Assembly (NCBI RefSeq): GCF_004785645.1
Contig: NZ_SRPE01000012.1
Coordinates: forward strand, 1 to 64,000
Source of the DNA: Empedobacter tilapiae
Lineage (GTDB): Bacteria > Bacteroidota > Bacteroidia > Flavobacteriales > Weeksellaceae
Direction of reading: 5' to 3'
DNA length: 64,000 nucleotides
The translations under genes and the position numbers were made by a program. Of this stretch, positions 11,036 through 19,996 are shown piece by piece; position 1 is the first letter of the stretch; each line of letters begins with the position of its first letter. The notes under the pieces were generated by a model, which was not told the origin of the DNA, searched no databases, and was given only the letters and a program-made list of their open reading frames with translations.

Positions 11036-12073
11036 TTACCTAACTAAATTACTTTTGAGTAAACTATTTTTGAATTGTTTTTCGTAGAAATAATAATCTT
11101 CTGAATCATCTGGCATTATATTTTGCAAGACAATCAAACTAACTTTTGATTTCGGAAAATAGATGTTTAAAGAAGAAAAACCATCACCTAAACCTGTATG
11201 TCCAACATAATTGACATTATTTTCGTTTACATTTCTGATGTTATATGCGTATCCTTGTGGTGTTTTTCCAAAAACATCGTGTTGCGAAAGAGTAGAAGGT
11301 GTTATCATAAGTTGATAAGTTTCCGGTTTTAAAATCTTGCCATTATGTAATAAATTATTCCATTTTGCTAAATTATTTGTAGTCGAAATTATTCCGTCAG
11401 CCGGTAATTCTTCTTCTGTAATCATTGTTTGATAATTGGGAACAAGCGAATCATTTCGGTAAAAGTATCCTTGTACTAATTGATGCTTTTCGGTTTTGGA
11501 ATAAACAAAAGTTTCATTCAATCCAATTTCTTTGAACAAATTTGTAGCCAATTCTCGGAATGTTTTATTGGTAACATTAGTCAAGATTTTGCCTAAAAGT
11601 ACATTCGAATAATTTCCATATTTGAACTCTGTTCCAGGTTTAAATAATAAAGGTTTTGTAATGTCTTTTATTCCATGCGTGTGATTCAGTAATTGATGTA
11701 CAGTAACAGAATCTGCCCAAGGTTGAGAGATTTCTGGTAAATAAGTTTTAATTGATTGTTGCAAATTGATATTTCCTTTTTCGGCTTCTTTCAAAATCAA
11801 AACTGACGTAAACAATTTCGAATTTGACATAATCTCAAATTGATTTGAGTTATTTAAAGCAATTTTATCTTCAAAATTCTTAAATCCGTGTACTTTTTCA
11901 TAAATCGTTTTACCATTTTTGGAAACGATCACAACTCCATTAAAAGGAAATGAATGTTTTGAATTGATAATTTTTTCGAAGTCGTGTTTTACTTGTGCAT
12001 TTTTTTGTGCAAAAATTGGTTGACAAACAAGATAAATTATTCCTAAAGTTAATATTTTTAGAAGAGTTTTCAT
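11036..12073 (-). CDS. Secreted serine hydrolase, beta-lactamase/PBP class C fold
   Basis: The 345-residue protein has a signal peptide ending near QPIFAQ (residue 23). The family motifs are in order: SxxK as SNSK within EIMSNSKLFTS, YxN as YSN within KYGNYSNVLLG, and HTG within GHTGLGDGFSS. This places it in Pfam Beta-lactamase (PF00144), which includes class C enzymes, D-aminopeptidases, esterases and regulators. The substrate cannot be told from the sequence, and nothing nearby suggests it is an ampC with an ampR regulator. It lies 71 bp upstream of tamB on the same strand with no terminator between, so read-through is possible. Confidence 0.85.
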   Translation of the reverse strand: MKTLLKILTLGIIYLVCQPIFAQKNAQVKHDFEKIINSKHSFPFNGVVIVSKNGKTIYEKVHGFKNFEDKIALNNSNQFEIMSNSKLFTSVLILKEAEKGNINLQQSIKTYLPEISQPWADSVTVHQLLNHTHGIKDITKPLLFKPGTEFKYGNYSNVLLGKILTNVTNKTFRELATNLFKEIGLNETFVYSKTEKHQLVQGYFYRNDSLVPNYQTMITEEELPADGIISTTNNLAKWNNLLHNGKILKPETYQLMITPSTLSQHDVFGKTPQGYAYNIRNVNENNVNYVGHTGLGDGFSSLNIYFPKSKVSLIVLQNIMPDDSEDYYFYEKQFKNSLLKSNLVR

Positions 12074-12162
12074 TTTTGTGTTTTGGTTGATGTAAAAGTA
12101 AAATATTATCTGTTTTGAAATTGATAATATTTTAAAATTCTCTTAAAACTTTTTAATTTTCA

Positions 12163-12194
12163 TTGGTGAAACCAATATTCTTTTATTAAATTTG
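12163..12194 (+). promoter_or_regulatory. Bacteroidota-type promoter (TTG-N21-TAAATTTG)
   Basis: TTG at 12163-12165 is followed 21 bp later by TAAATTTG at 12187-12194, matching the Flavobacteriia -33/-7 consensus TTG...TAnnTTTG. A TTG that could be taken as a start codon (12192-12194) lies inside the -7 box, so translation of the next gene must begin at ATG 12213. Confidence 0.7.
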
Positions 12195-12212
12195 AGTCAA
12201 ACAATAGAAGCT

Positions 12213-12539
12213 ATGAGAAGAATTTTTTTTGAAAAAGATAGCCACAAAGATTACTTATTTGTAATAATAGATCATGAAAGAGAATTAGATCAAATTTACA
12301 AAGTAGACAACTTCACAGATGAAACAGGTCGTGAGTATGTATATACTTTGATAGGAGAACGTAAAAAATTAACTTCAGATTTATTAAAGGATCATGTTGT
12401 TGCTCAAGAGAATGGAAGTTATATAGATTATAATGGAAACGGAATTGTTGAAGATCCACATTCTTATATAGAAAGTATTATTGATAATAGAGAGTTGAAT
12501 AGAGAACAAGAAATATTTGTTTATGTTCGAAATAAATAA
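12213..12539 (+). CDS. Hypothetical protein, 108 aa
   Basis: This small acidic, soluble protein has no signal peptide or membrane segment. A central stretch reads DYNGNGIVEDPHSYIE, with spaced Asp/Asn reminiscent of, but not matching, a calcium loop. I do not recognise the family. The start at ATG 12213 is preferred because the upstream in-frame TTG belongs to the promoter. It is a single-gene unit: a good promoter precedes it and a terminator follows 11 bp after the stop. Confidence 0.7.
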   Translation: MRRIFFEKDSHKDYLFVIIDHERELDQIYKVDNFTDETGREYVYTLIGERKKLTSDLLKDHVVAQENGSYIDYNGNGIVEDPHSYIESIIDNRELNREQEIFVYVRNK

Positions 12540-12549
12540 AATTTAGAAA

Positions 12550-12581
12550 AGGCTTTGAAGTTTTACTCAAAGCCTTTTTTT
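12550..12581. terminator. Bidirectional terminator
   Basis: Stem AGGCTTTGA (12550-12558) / TCAAAGCCT (12567-12575) followed by a T-run. It sits between two converging genes. Confidence 0.88.
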
Positions 12582-13647
12582 ATGAGATTTCAACTTGATT
12601 GAAAATTAATTTCTGAACAACTTCGTCTAATTCTTCTTTATGTTTTACAACATAATCATTTGCTACATCCAATAATGTTTTGATGTTACTATTGGAAACA
12701 TTTCCTAAATCCAATGCAGATTCTGGAATTTCTGGGTTGAAACGATAATAATTTTGTTGATATTTTGGTTTTAGTAAAGCATACATACTTCTCATTTCTT
12801 GATCGACCATATCTACACCAGTAGAAATAAATATGTCAACCAAAGGATCAACCCATTTCGATTTCGATATTCCACTTAAATGTTCATGCTTGTATGATTT
12901 TGCACGAGAGCCATTTCCAATAGAAATTATAATAAACTCTTGTAAAGTAGCAGTTCCATTAAATTTTAAATCATCTTTGAAATATTTACTGAAGTTTATT
13001 TTTTGAGTTTCTATAAAGCCTATAAAAGTAGGATTGTTTGCAAAAACTCCTCCATCAATACAACAAAACTCCTGATCTGCAAATGATTTTATTTTAGCTG
13101 GTTCAAAATATGTTGGAGCAGCAGATGAGGCACGACAAATGTCTTTGATATAAAAATTTCGGAAAGGAGAAATTCCATCAATTGAATTGAATATTTTTGG
13201 TTTCTGATGTTCTGTATCGTACGAAACAATTGCACAAGGTCGAATAAGATCTTTTAATTCGTTTTTTTCAAATACTATTTTTAATTGTTCTTCTAAAACA
13301 ATAGTTGCTAAATTATCTTTAAAAACACTTAAAGGATTATTAAGAATAGTCCAAAATGTTTTAGAAAAAATATTTTTTCCTTCGCCTAAATAAATATTAA
13401 GAGCATCTGTGATTGAATGTTTAGCTTTCCTTGGATTTTCTGTAGAAGGAGATAATAACAAAGAGGCAATTAAAGCTCCAGTGCTTGTACCAGCAATGAA
13501 ATCGACATAATCTCCAATTTTAGCATTTTCGTCATGAATTTCTTTTAATTTATCTTCTATGTATTTTAAAATTACACACGATATAATTCCTCGAATTCCT
13601 CCGCCATCCAAAGAAAGTAAGATAATTTTTTTCTCTTTAAATTCCAT
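12580..13647 (-). CDS. Patatin-like phospholipase
   Basis: The 355-residue soluble acyl hydrolase has the complete patatin signature: oxyanion loop DGGGIRG (residues 14-20), nucleophile elbow GTSTG with S55, and catalytic DGG with D198. Patatins cleave membrane phospholipids or other acyl esters. The length and cytoplasmic character resemble the CapV-type effectors of CBASS defence, but no nucleotidyltransferase or accessory gene is adjacent; the neighbours are a hypothetical protein and an AraC regulator. The gene is divergent from the AraC gene, so that regulator could control it. The physiological role is unknown. Confidence 0.9.
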   Translation of the reverse strand: MEFKEKKIILLSLDGGGIRGIISCVILKYIEDKLKEIHDENAKIGDYVDFIAGTSTGALIASLLLSPSTENPRKAKHSITDALNIYLGEGKNIFSKTFWTILNNPLSVFKDNLATIVLEEQLKIVFEKNELKDLIRPCAIVSYDTEHQKPKIFNSIDGISPFRNFYIKDICRASSAAPTYFEPAKIKSFADQEFCCIDGGVFANNPTFIGFIETQKINFSKYFKDDLKFNGTATLQEFIIISIGNGSRAKSYKHEHLSGISKSKWVDPLVDIFISTGVDMVDQEMRSMYALLKPKYQQNYYRFNPEIPESALDLGNVSNSNIKTLLDVANDYVVKHKEELDEVVQKLIFNQVEIS

Positions 13648-13735
13648 TTTTGATGTTCTGATTGCTTAAAGTTAAACTTTTCATTTCAAATATTCTCAAT
13701 TGTATCTATTTTTACAGTCAAGAATTCGCTCAATT

Positions 13736-14617
13736 ATGACAAAAAAACTGTTTCCTACATATGATATCTGTAATTTGAATACAGAAAAAAATAGTAATGA
13801 GTTGTTTTCTGTTGATCGGTTTAGAGGTTATGTTGATAGTAATCCACACTTGCAAGAAGTGCATAGCCACAACTATTACCACTTGGTTTATTTTACAGAA
13901 GGAAGCGGAGAGCATTTAATCGATTTTGAAAAATTTGATGCTAAATCGGGGACGATGTATTTTATGAAACCTGGACAAGTACATCAATGGTATTTTAAAG
14001 AAGAATATGATGGATTTGTTGTTAATTTTTCTGACAATTTTTTGGATTGGATCGGAATAAATTCTTCGTTGTTGCAACAGTTTAAGTTTTTACAATCTAT
14101 TTTGGTTCAAGATCATGTCGTAGAAATTTCTAAATATTTACGAGAAAGTGTAGCGAATGCTTTTGAGGAAATGATTATTGAAAATCAACAAAATAATCAA
14201 TTTTCAAATTTGAAGATAGGGTTTTATTTAATCAATATGTTGATTGATATCGATAGAAGTTTAAAATCATCAAATCATAATACAAATGATTATCAATCGC
14301 TGTTATTGAATAATTTTCAAGCATTAATTGAGCAAAATTTTAAGACAAAAAAATTACCAAAAGAATATGCTGAACTTCTTTACATAACACCTAACCATTT
14401 GAATGCTCTTTGTAAAGATGTTTTAGGAACATCAGCAGGCGAATTAATAAGAAGTCGTATTGTTTTAGAAGCAAAAAGATTGCTTGTGAATAAAGAAGTT
14501 TCTGTTACGGAAATAGCTTATTTACTAAATTTCCAAGATGCTTCTTATTTTGTGAAATTTTTCAAAAAATATACCAATTTTACTCCTGAACAGTTTAGAA
14601 AACAATATTATTCTTAA
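13736..14617 (+). CDS. AraC-family transcriptional regulator
   Basis: About 293 residues. The N-terminal half is a cupin-type sensing domain with the HSHNYYHLVYF and KPGQVHQWYF motifs. The C-terminal ~100 residues hold two helix-turn-helix motifs, the second reading VTEIAYLLNFQDASYFVKFFK and ending in the TPEQFRKQY tail usual for AraC proteins. I chose ATG 13736 (MTKKLF). An upstream TTG at 13700 would add residues that read through the likely promoter. It is divergent from the patatin gene, with about 90 bp between starts, so regulation of patatin or of itself is plausible. Confidence 0.9.
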   Translation: MTKKLFPTYDICNLNTEKNSNELFSVDRFRGYVDSNPHLQEVHSHNYYHLVYFTEGSGEHLIDFEKFDAKSGTMYFMKPGQVHQWYFKEEYDGFVVNFSDNFLDWIGINSSLLQQFKFLQSILVQDHVVEISKYLRESVANAFEEMIIENQQNNQFSNLKIGFYLINMLIDIDRSLKSSNHNTNDYQSLLLNNFQALIEQNFKTKKLPKEYAELLYITPNHLNALCKDVLGTSAGELIRSRIVLEAKRLLVNKEVSVTEIAYLLNFQDASYFVKFFKKYTNFTPEQFRKQYYS

Positions 14618-14631
14618 CTTTTAATATTCTT

Positions 14632-15066
14632 TTATTTGTTGGTATAATGAACTGAAATATTAAAATACACTTTTACAGGATTTCCGTTAACCAATGCAGG
14701 TTTTATTTTTGTTGAATTTTCTTTTTGTTCTCTGTTTATTCTATATAGAGTTTGAGTAGAGATTCGAGCTAATGTTTCGTTTCCTTGAGACGTTATATTG
14801 GTAAAATATCCATTTTCGTCAATAATAAAATTCAATTTTGCAAAATAATCACCAGATCCGTGCAATATTTTATCCAATGTCATTTTTGACAGTTTATCCG
14901 AAATCTCTTCGTTAAGTTTATTTTTAAAGCATTCTAAATAACTATTTGAATCATCTTCACAGCTTGGATAAACAGCAAATTCATCCACATTATTAGAATT
15001 GTAAATGTCTTGAGAAAAAGTGAAAACGGTAATCAATAAGGTAAAGAAGGTTAATAATTTTTTCAT
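14632..15066 (-). CDS. Secreted TonB C-terminal-domain-like protein
   Basis: 144 residues. The signal peptide ends at FTFSQ (about residue 19). The mature part starts with a short YPSCEDDSN...CFKNKL segment, which probably forms a disulfide. A domain ending in PALVNGNPVKVYFNISVHY follows, matching the last strands of TonB C-terminal domains (typically ...G.PV.V...IP..F). There is no N-terminal anchor or proline-rich linker, so it is not an energy transducer itself. Such free-standing domains are common in Flavobacteriia, and their role is unclear. Confidence 0.65.
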   Translation of the reverse strand: MKKLLTFFTLLITVFTFSQDIYNSNNVDEFAVYPSCEDDSNSYLECFKNKLNEEISDKLSKMTLDKILHGSGDYFAKLNFIIDENGYFTNITSQGNETLARISTQTLYRINREQKENSTKIKPALVNGNPVKVYFNISVHYTNK

Positions 15067-15181
15067 AAGTAGGTAGTTTAAATGTATATTAGTAAATCTT
15101 TATGAATTAATGATTTATATCAATCCGTAAATACTACCATAAATACCATAAATAGTGCCAAACTCTAGAGGAGGTATAGTG

Positions 15182-15189
15182 GTAAATTT
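15182..15189 (+). promoter_or_regulatory. Possible -7 box TAAATTTG upstream of ccoG
   Basis: It matches TAnnTTTG and lies 22 bp before the ATG at 15212. No TTG is seen at the normal -33 distance, so this is tentative. It argues against the longer GTG-initiated reading that starts upstream. Confidence 0.4.
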
Positions 15190-15211
15190 GTATACTAATA
15201 TCAAATGTAAT

Positions 15212-16666
15212 ATGAACGAGCTGAATAAAACTGCTTTTGAGGAAAATGTAGCTGAAGAAAATGAAAAGTTTAGAACAGAGGCTGCTACTTTTACGAAGTC
15301 AGGAACACGAAAATGGGTGTATGCTAAAAAACCATCAGGAAAATTTACGAACTATAGAACAATAGTAACAACAATATTATTAGTTCTGCTAGTTGTTATA
15401 CCTTTTATCAAGTTACCAAATGGTAATCCGTTGTTTAAATTTGATGTATTTAATACCAATTTTATTTTATTTGGGTATCCTTTTTTTACGACCGATTTCT
15501 TCTTATTAGCATTCGGAATGATTATTAGTGTTGTTTTTGTTATACTTTTTACATCTGTTTATGGACGACTTTTTTGTGGATGGGTTTGTCCTCAAACCAT
15601 ATTTTTAGAAGGAGTATTTAGAAGGATAGAATTTTTAATAGAAGGAGATCGAAATAAACAAATAAGACTTGATAAACAAGATTGGAATGAAGAAAAAATA
15701 TTGAAAAGAGGGGGGAAGTGGTTTGTTTTTTATATTATTTCTTTTTTAGCAACGAATATTCTTTTTTCATACATAATAGGAATGGATGTATTGATCCAAA
15801 TGTATAAAGATGGACCTGCTGAACATGGAGGAAAATTCTTTGGAATGTTTATTTTTAGTTGGTTATTTTATTTTGTTTTTGCTTGGTTTAGAGAACAAGT
15901 ATGTACATTGGTTTGTCCTTATGGTCGCCTACAAGGAGTTTTACTTGATAAAAAAACAATGCAAGTTTCTTATGATTATCTACGAGGAGAAGGAACAAAT
16001 GGACGAAGTAAATTTAGAAAAAACGAAGATAGAAAAGCTTTAGGAAAAGGAGATTGTATTGATTGTGGACAATGTATTGCAGTTTGTCCTACAGCGATTG
16101 ACATCAGAAATGGATCTCAGCTAGAATGTGTTAACTGTACAGCATGTATGGATGCGTGTGATGAGATTATGACAAAAATTAATTTACCAACAGGTTTAAT
16201 TAAATATGCATCAGAAGAGAATATAGCAGAAGGAAAACCATTTAGAATTAACGGACGTTCAATTGTATTTTCAATAATTTTAGTTTTGATGATTTCGGCT
16301 ATGGGAATTTTTATGTCAAAAAGAAGTGATGTTGAGATTAAATTTTTACAAGTTCCAGGAAAAGATTATGTTGTAGATGGTGATTATATAACTAATACAA
16401 TGCAATATAGTTTGATGAACAAAACAAACAAAACGTATAAATTGATTGTAAATGTCACAGAATTTAAAGGAGGTAAAACTGTCTTGTTAGTAGAACCAAA
16501 TAAATATATAGAAATAAATGAAGGAGAATTAAAGCAAGGTTTAATAGATATTAAAATTCCTAAAAGTGAGCTGAAATCATATAAAGTTCCAGTTATTTTA
16601 GAATTGAAAGATTTGAATGGTAAAACAATTGATCATTACACAATCAGCTTTATGGCACCATTCTAA
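15212..16666 (+). CDS. ccoG: Cytochrome c oxidase accessory protein CcoG (RdxA family)
   Basis: This 484-residue membrane ferredoxin is linked to copper reduction and cbb3 oxidase assembly. It has several membrane helices, with CxxxCP motifs in the membrane domain (LFCGWVCPQ and VCTLVCPYGRLQG). Two soluble 4Fe-4S motifs follow (CIDCGQCIAVCP and CVNCTACMDAC). The C-terminal periplasmic domain is immunoglobulin-like (about 390-484). The N-terminus MNELNK and the following KWVYAKKPSGK agree with flavobacterial CcoG. A longer frame from GTG 15155 or GTG 15179 exists, the latter with AGGAGG before it, but family alignment favours ATG 15212. No ccoNOP genes are in the window. Confidence 0.93.
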   Translation: MNELNKTAFEENVAEENEKFRTEAATFTKSGTRKWVYAKKPSGKFTNYRTIVTTILLVLLVVIPFIKLPNGNPLFKFDVFNTNFILFGYPFFTTDFFLLAFGMIISVVFVILFTSVYGRLFCGWVCPQTIFLEGVFRRIEFLIEGDRNKQIRLDKQDWNEEKILKRGGKWFVFYIISFLATNILFSYIIGMDVLIQMYKDGPAEHGGKFFGMFIFSWLFYFVFAWFREQVCTLVCPYGRLQGVLLDKKTMQVSYDYLRGEGTNGRSKFRKNEDRKALGKGDCIDCGQCIAVCPTAIDIRNGSQLECVNCTACMDACDEIMTKINLPTGLIKYASEENIAEGKPFRINGRSIVFSIILVLMISAMGIFMSKRSDVEIKFLQVPGKDYVVDGDYITNTMQYSLMNKTNKTYKLIVNVTEFKGGKTVLLVEPNKYIEINEGELKQGLIDIKIPKSELKSYKVPVILELKDLNGKTIDHYTISFMAPF

Positions 16667-16673
16667 ATTAAAT

Positions 16674-16707
16674 AAAAAAACGTCTTACTATGTAAGACGT
16701 TTTTTTA
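16674..16707. terminator. Bidirectional terminator after ccoG
   Basis: Stem AACGTCTTAC / GTAAGACGTT with a TAT loop, A-run before and T-run after. The converging regulator gene ends 30 bp further on. Confidence 0.9.
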
Positions 16708-16736
16708 TTTTAAAATTATTAGTTATAAAATAATAA

Positions 16737-17681
16737 CTAAATTTCATCTATCCATTTGTATAAATCAACATCTGAAGATATATTAAAAGATTTTCTAAGT
16801 CTACTTTTTCTAGTTTGAACGGTTCTAATAGCTAGATTGTTATATTCAGCAATATCTTTTGTTGTAAAACCTAATTTAAGAAGAGAGCAGAATTTAAACT
16901 CATCAGGAGTTATTTCAGGATTTATTCTTATGAGGTTATTGTAAAGTTCTGGAAATACAAGTTTAATTTTTGGGATGAAAGCTATATCATCTTTCATAGC
17001 TAGCTTTACGATGTCTTCTATAATAATATGTTGAGAGTCAACTTGATTTTTTCTTCTTAATTCTTTGATTATATTTTCGCTTCGTAGAGTTTGTTTATAT
17101 AGTACAGCAATTTTAAAGTGTTTTGATAAAATAAAATATGCAAAACAAATTATTCCTATAAATGTTTCTAGAAAAGTGAAAATCCTTTGATTTTTAGTAA
17201 ATTCATCGTTATTATTTTTTTCTATTGTAAATATTTTAAAATCAAAATGATGACTAACCATAAATAAGATTAAAACAAGCATGTATAATACAATGTTGTA
17301 TTTTACAGTGTTTTTTTCATTAAAGATAAATAATGAGGAGATTAAGATAACAAAATAATAGAGAGATATTCCATTTTCAAAACCTTTTGTAGTGGAGAAA
17401 AAAAATATAATAAATAATATGAAGACTAAGTTTAAAAACCATGTAAGTGGGTTAAACTGAATTTTAGTAAAGAAAAAGATAAGAAAATATATAGTTCCTA
17501 ACCCAATTAAGACAAAGAAATAAATAGTGTATCCAAAGTATAAATCGCGTATACCATTTATAAAAAATATCACACTAATCGCTAAAGAAAATAAATTCAT
17601 TCTCTGAAAATAGATTAACTCAAGCTCATCAATATCTTTTGGAATGTACCGATTAATAATATAATTCCATGTTTTTTTCAT
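16737..17681 (-). CDS. Membrane-bound LuxR-type regulator
   Basis: 314 residues. The first ~190 contain about six hydrophobic helices. A short linker (KELRRKNQVDSQ) leads to a C-terminal LuxR-like helix-turn-helix: ITPDEFKFCSLLKLGFTTKDIA, then LAIRTVQTRKSRLRK. This layout is common in Flavobacteriia, where the membrane part may sense an envelope signal and the HTH binds DNA at the membrane. It is preceded on the same strand, 230 bp away, by the gene for a secreted surface protein, which may be its target. The ligand is unknown. Confidence 0.75.
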   Translation of the reverse strand: MKKTWNYIINRYIPKDIDELELIYFQRMNLFSLAISVIFFINGIRDLYFGYTIYFFVLIGLGTIYFLIFFFTKIQFNPLTWFLNLVFILFIIFFFSTTKGFENGISLYYFVILISSLFIFNEKNTVKYNIVLYMLVLILFMVSHHFDFKIFTIEKNNNDEFTKNQRIFTFLETFIGIICFAYFILSKHFKIAVLYKQTLRSENIIKELRRKNQVDSQHIIIEDIVKLAMKDDIAFIPKIKLVFPELYNNLIRINPEITPDEFKFCSLLKLGFTTKDIAEYNNLAIRTVQTRKSRLRKSFNISSDVDLYKWIDEI

Positions 17682-17814
17682 TTTTTGTTGTTGATGTTTT
17701 TTATAAATTTAAGTAAAAAGAGGATGTTTTAATTGTATAAGTTTATTTTTTTGTGATTAAAATCATTTTTATTTAATTGTATTATTAAAAAAAAGATTTA
17801 TTATAGAGTGAAAT

Positions 17815-17850
17815 AAAATACCCATTGATAAATACCTTTATCAATGGGTT
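17815..17850 (-). terminator. Terminator-like stem after the surface-protein gene
   Basis: A 12-bp stem CCCATTGATAAA (17821-17832) / TTTATCAATGGG (17837-17848) with a TACC loop. The T-run on the minus strand is interrupted, so termination may be partial. Confidence 0.65.
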
Positions 17851-17913
17851 GAAAACACTATTTAGGTGAAAACTGAAGTTAAAGATTAAAGATGTTTAAT
17901 CATTTTTATTTTA

Positions 17914-19203
17914 TTAGAACATTCTAGTAATTCTACAAAACCATCTACGAACATTATCTGTGTCACTTGATGTATTCATATTATCAACAGTAAAAGACAT
18001 TTCTACTCTATACCATTTGTTACCTTCTAATATGAAGTCAAAGCTATAGCCTTCAGTAGCATTACCATATGCTAATGCTGTTCCAGGAGTAGAAGTCCCC
18101 ATAATCATGTTTTTTCCGTATCCTAAATACATTCCATTGTCTAGATTTTGATATCCACCAGGAGCAAGTATAACGTTAGCATCTCCACGACCTTCTATAG
18201 ATGTCATTCCCATCCACCAAAACTTTTGAGGTTTATTAGATACATTATAAACTCTTGGAATAATTGAAACAGGTCCAGTTGCATTTGAACTTGTGTAAGC
18301 TTGAGCATCAAATCTAAAAGTATCTTCAATAGTAGGCATTTCTTGATTTGGACCAAGAAAATCACTAAAAATCACATTTGCCCCATAAACATTTGCAGGA
18401 AGTTGTCCATCCCAGTATTCTGATTCACCACGAGCAAGTTCGTTTTTACCAACAGTAGCAAAACAAGATTGTCCAAGAAAATCAATATTGAAAGTAGCTT
18501 CTTCTGGAGAATTAGCACTAGGAGTTCCAGCTATTGTATATACTAATTGTCCTACTCCAAATTCTAAATCACCATGTTGTAATGTAGCAGTAAGTCCAGT
18601 AACACCAGTTGATTGAATAGGAGCTCCTGGAGAATAAGAACCTCCATTTCCACCAGAGTACGGTAAGATTAAAGTACCTACATAAGGCACTCCAGCTTCG
18701 TATTTTTTTGGATTAATATAAGCTAAGCTACAATCTAGTCTATTAATTGATGGAGAAATACTACTTCTTGTAGAAAATTTTACCCATTCAACTCCATTCC
18801 AATATAAATAACCTTCAGTAGTTAAACCTGCAGTACCTAAATTATAGATTAATAAACCTGTTGCTGGATTAGGTATAGTTATTATGTCTGTATTGCTTTC
18901 AAGAGCGACTTTAGGACCTAAAAATCCTTTTTTGTTTCCATTAGAAGCATTTGTTACATTGATATCTAAAATAGCAGATGGATCAGGTGAAATAGTTCCG
19001 ATACCAACACTTCCTGAAGATGTTATTATAAAATCATCAGAAGCTTGTAATCCATTAGGTATTCCAGTTTCTGGGTTTGTTGTTTCGGGCGTAGATTTAC
19101 CATCTACATTAAAAATTCCTTGAGGATTTGATGTATTAATACCTACTTGAGCATACGAACTACTAAAAATTAGTATTGTTAAGATAATAAATGATTTTCT
19201 CAT
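17914..19203 (-). CDS. Secreted surface protein of the QVGINTxNPQG type
   Basis: 429 residues. The signal peptide ends at SSYAQ (residue 19), followed by VGINTSNPQGIFNVDG and GSVGIGTISPDPSAILDI. These two short blocks are typical of long secreted proteins found in many copies in Chryseobacterium-like genomes, where they resemble the head segments of tail-fibre-like proteins. The rest is low-charge and Gly/Ser/Thr/Asn-rich, ending in a beta-rich C-terminal domain with FRFDAQAY and RWFCRITRMF. There is no type IX tail. Its function is unknown; surface exposure or adhesion is inference. The LuxR-type membrane regulator lies downstream. Confidence 0.7.
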   Translation of the reverse strand: MRKSFIILTILIFSSSYAQVGINTSNPQGIFNVDGKSTPETTNPETGIPNGLQASDDFIITSSGSVGIGTISPDPSAILDINVTNASNGNKKGFLGPKVALESNTDIITIPNPATGLLIYNLGTAGLTTEGYLYWNGVEWVKFSTRSSISPSINRLDCSLAYINPKKYEAGVPYVGTLILPYSGGNGGSYSPGAPIQSTGVTGLTATLQHGDLEFGVGQLVYTIAGTPSANSPEEATFNIDFLGQSCFATVGKNELARGESEYWDGQLPANVYGANVIFSDFLGPNQEMPTIEDTFRFDAQAYTSSNATGPVSIIPRVYNVSNKPQKFWWMGMTSIEGRGDANVILAPGGYQNLDNGMYLGYGKNMIMGTSTPGTALAYGNATEGYSFDFILEGNKWYRVEMSFTVDNMNTSSDTDNVRRWFCRITRMF

Positions 19204-19517
19204 TCTAATTTAAATATTTGGTTATTGTATTGATTAAAGTAAAAAAGAGTATAAATAATGAGTGTTTTAACTAATTTATTTTCAGTTATTTATTTCTTGT
19301 TTGCATTTGAATATTGGCGCAATTTAATACATTTTTGAAGTAATATTTTGAATAGTAGCTAAGATGATGTCTATGTAGTATGACAAAGTATTTTTGATGT
19401 AGTTAAACGTATATATAACGTATGTAATTTACAAGGTTTAAGAGAAGTGATAGAGTGTGTTTGGTATTTAAAAATTAGAAAAAGTAACCTTTTATATTCA
19501 ATATTTAATTTGCTTTT
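19204..19517. other. 314-bp AT-rich gap between two minus-strand genes
   Basis: No credible gene is seen. It should carry the promoter of the surface-protein gene at its left end. A short near-palindrome of alternating bases, ACGTATATATAACGT, lies near 19407-19421. No terminator hairpin is evident below the HopJ-family gene. Confidence 0.5.
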
Positions 19518-19841
19518 TTATTTTTTCTTTAAAACTTCATTTTCGAATTTAATTCCTTCCCAACCATTTAGCATAAATTGACGAATATTGTTATGATCTA
19601 CTCCTTTAGGATTCTCTAAAACAGATTGATAATGTTCAGCAAATAATTTTAATGTATCTTCTTTAGAAAAATCGTTCAATTTGGCAAAGGCAAATACTTT
19701 TGCGCTTCCTTGATTTTGATCTTTTGAATTTTCTTGATTTCCATTCAAAAAAGCAGAAGCAGTATAATTATAATTTTCTTCGATATAATTTATAACATCT
19801 ACAAAATTGGCTTCATTTAAGTTTAATTTTTCTAAAATCAT
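19518..19841 (-). CDS. HopJ-family protein
   Basis: The 107-residue protein matches the HopJ family (PF08888): FVDVINYIEENYNYTASAFLNG, then GSAKVFAFAKLNDFSKEDTLKLFAEHY, then GVDHNNIRQFMLNGWEGI. The family was named after a Pseudomonas type III effector, but it is widespread in free-living Bacteroidota and Proteobacteria that have no type III system. The effector label should therefore not be taken as function. It is cytoplasmic, without a signal peptide, and monocistronic. The role is unknown. Confidence 0.85.
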   Translation of the reverse strand: MILEKLNLNEANFVDVINYIEENYNYTASAFLNGNQENSKDQNQGSAKVFAFAKLNDFSKEDTLKLFAEHYQSVLENPKGVDHNNIRQFMLNGWEGIKFENEVLKKK

Positions 19842-19996
19842 ATTATCTTTTTTTCAAAAATATGAACTTATTTTTAATACAATAAATCATTTACTATGTT
19901 AATTTTTTTACTTGCTTAAATAGTTAACGAATGTTTAACAAAATACTGTAAATTAATTGATTAGATTTATGATTATTAACCAATAAAACTATTTTT

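Noticed and set aside
11036-12073. Second beta-lactamase (AmpC)
   Set aside because: It has the generic PF00144 motifs only (SxxK, YSN, HTG rather than KTG), and no ampR or specific class C features; hydrolase or peptidase is as likely.
12580-13647. Patatin as a CBASS (CapV) or other defence effector
   Set aside because: No nucleotidyltransferase, ubiquitin-like or TIR/sensor gene adjoins it; the motifs alone do not separate CapV from housekeeping patatins.
15155-15211. GTG starts for ccoG with a strong AGGAGG upstream
   Set aside because: The extra residues do not resemble CcoG N-termini, and a TAAATTTG -7 box lies inside this stretch; ATG 15212 fits better.
19518-19841. HopJ homologue as evidence of type III secretion or virulence
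   Set aside because: The family is widespread in bacteria without type III secretion, and no secretion genes are present.
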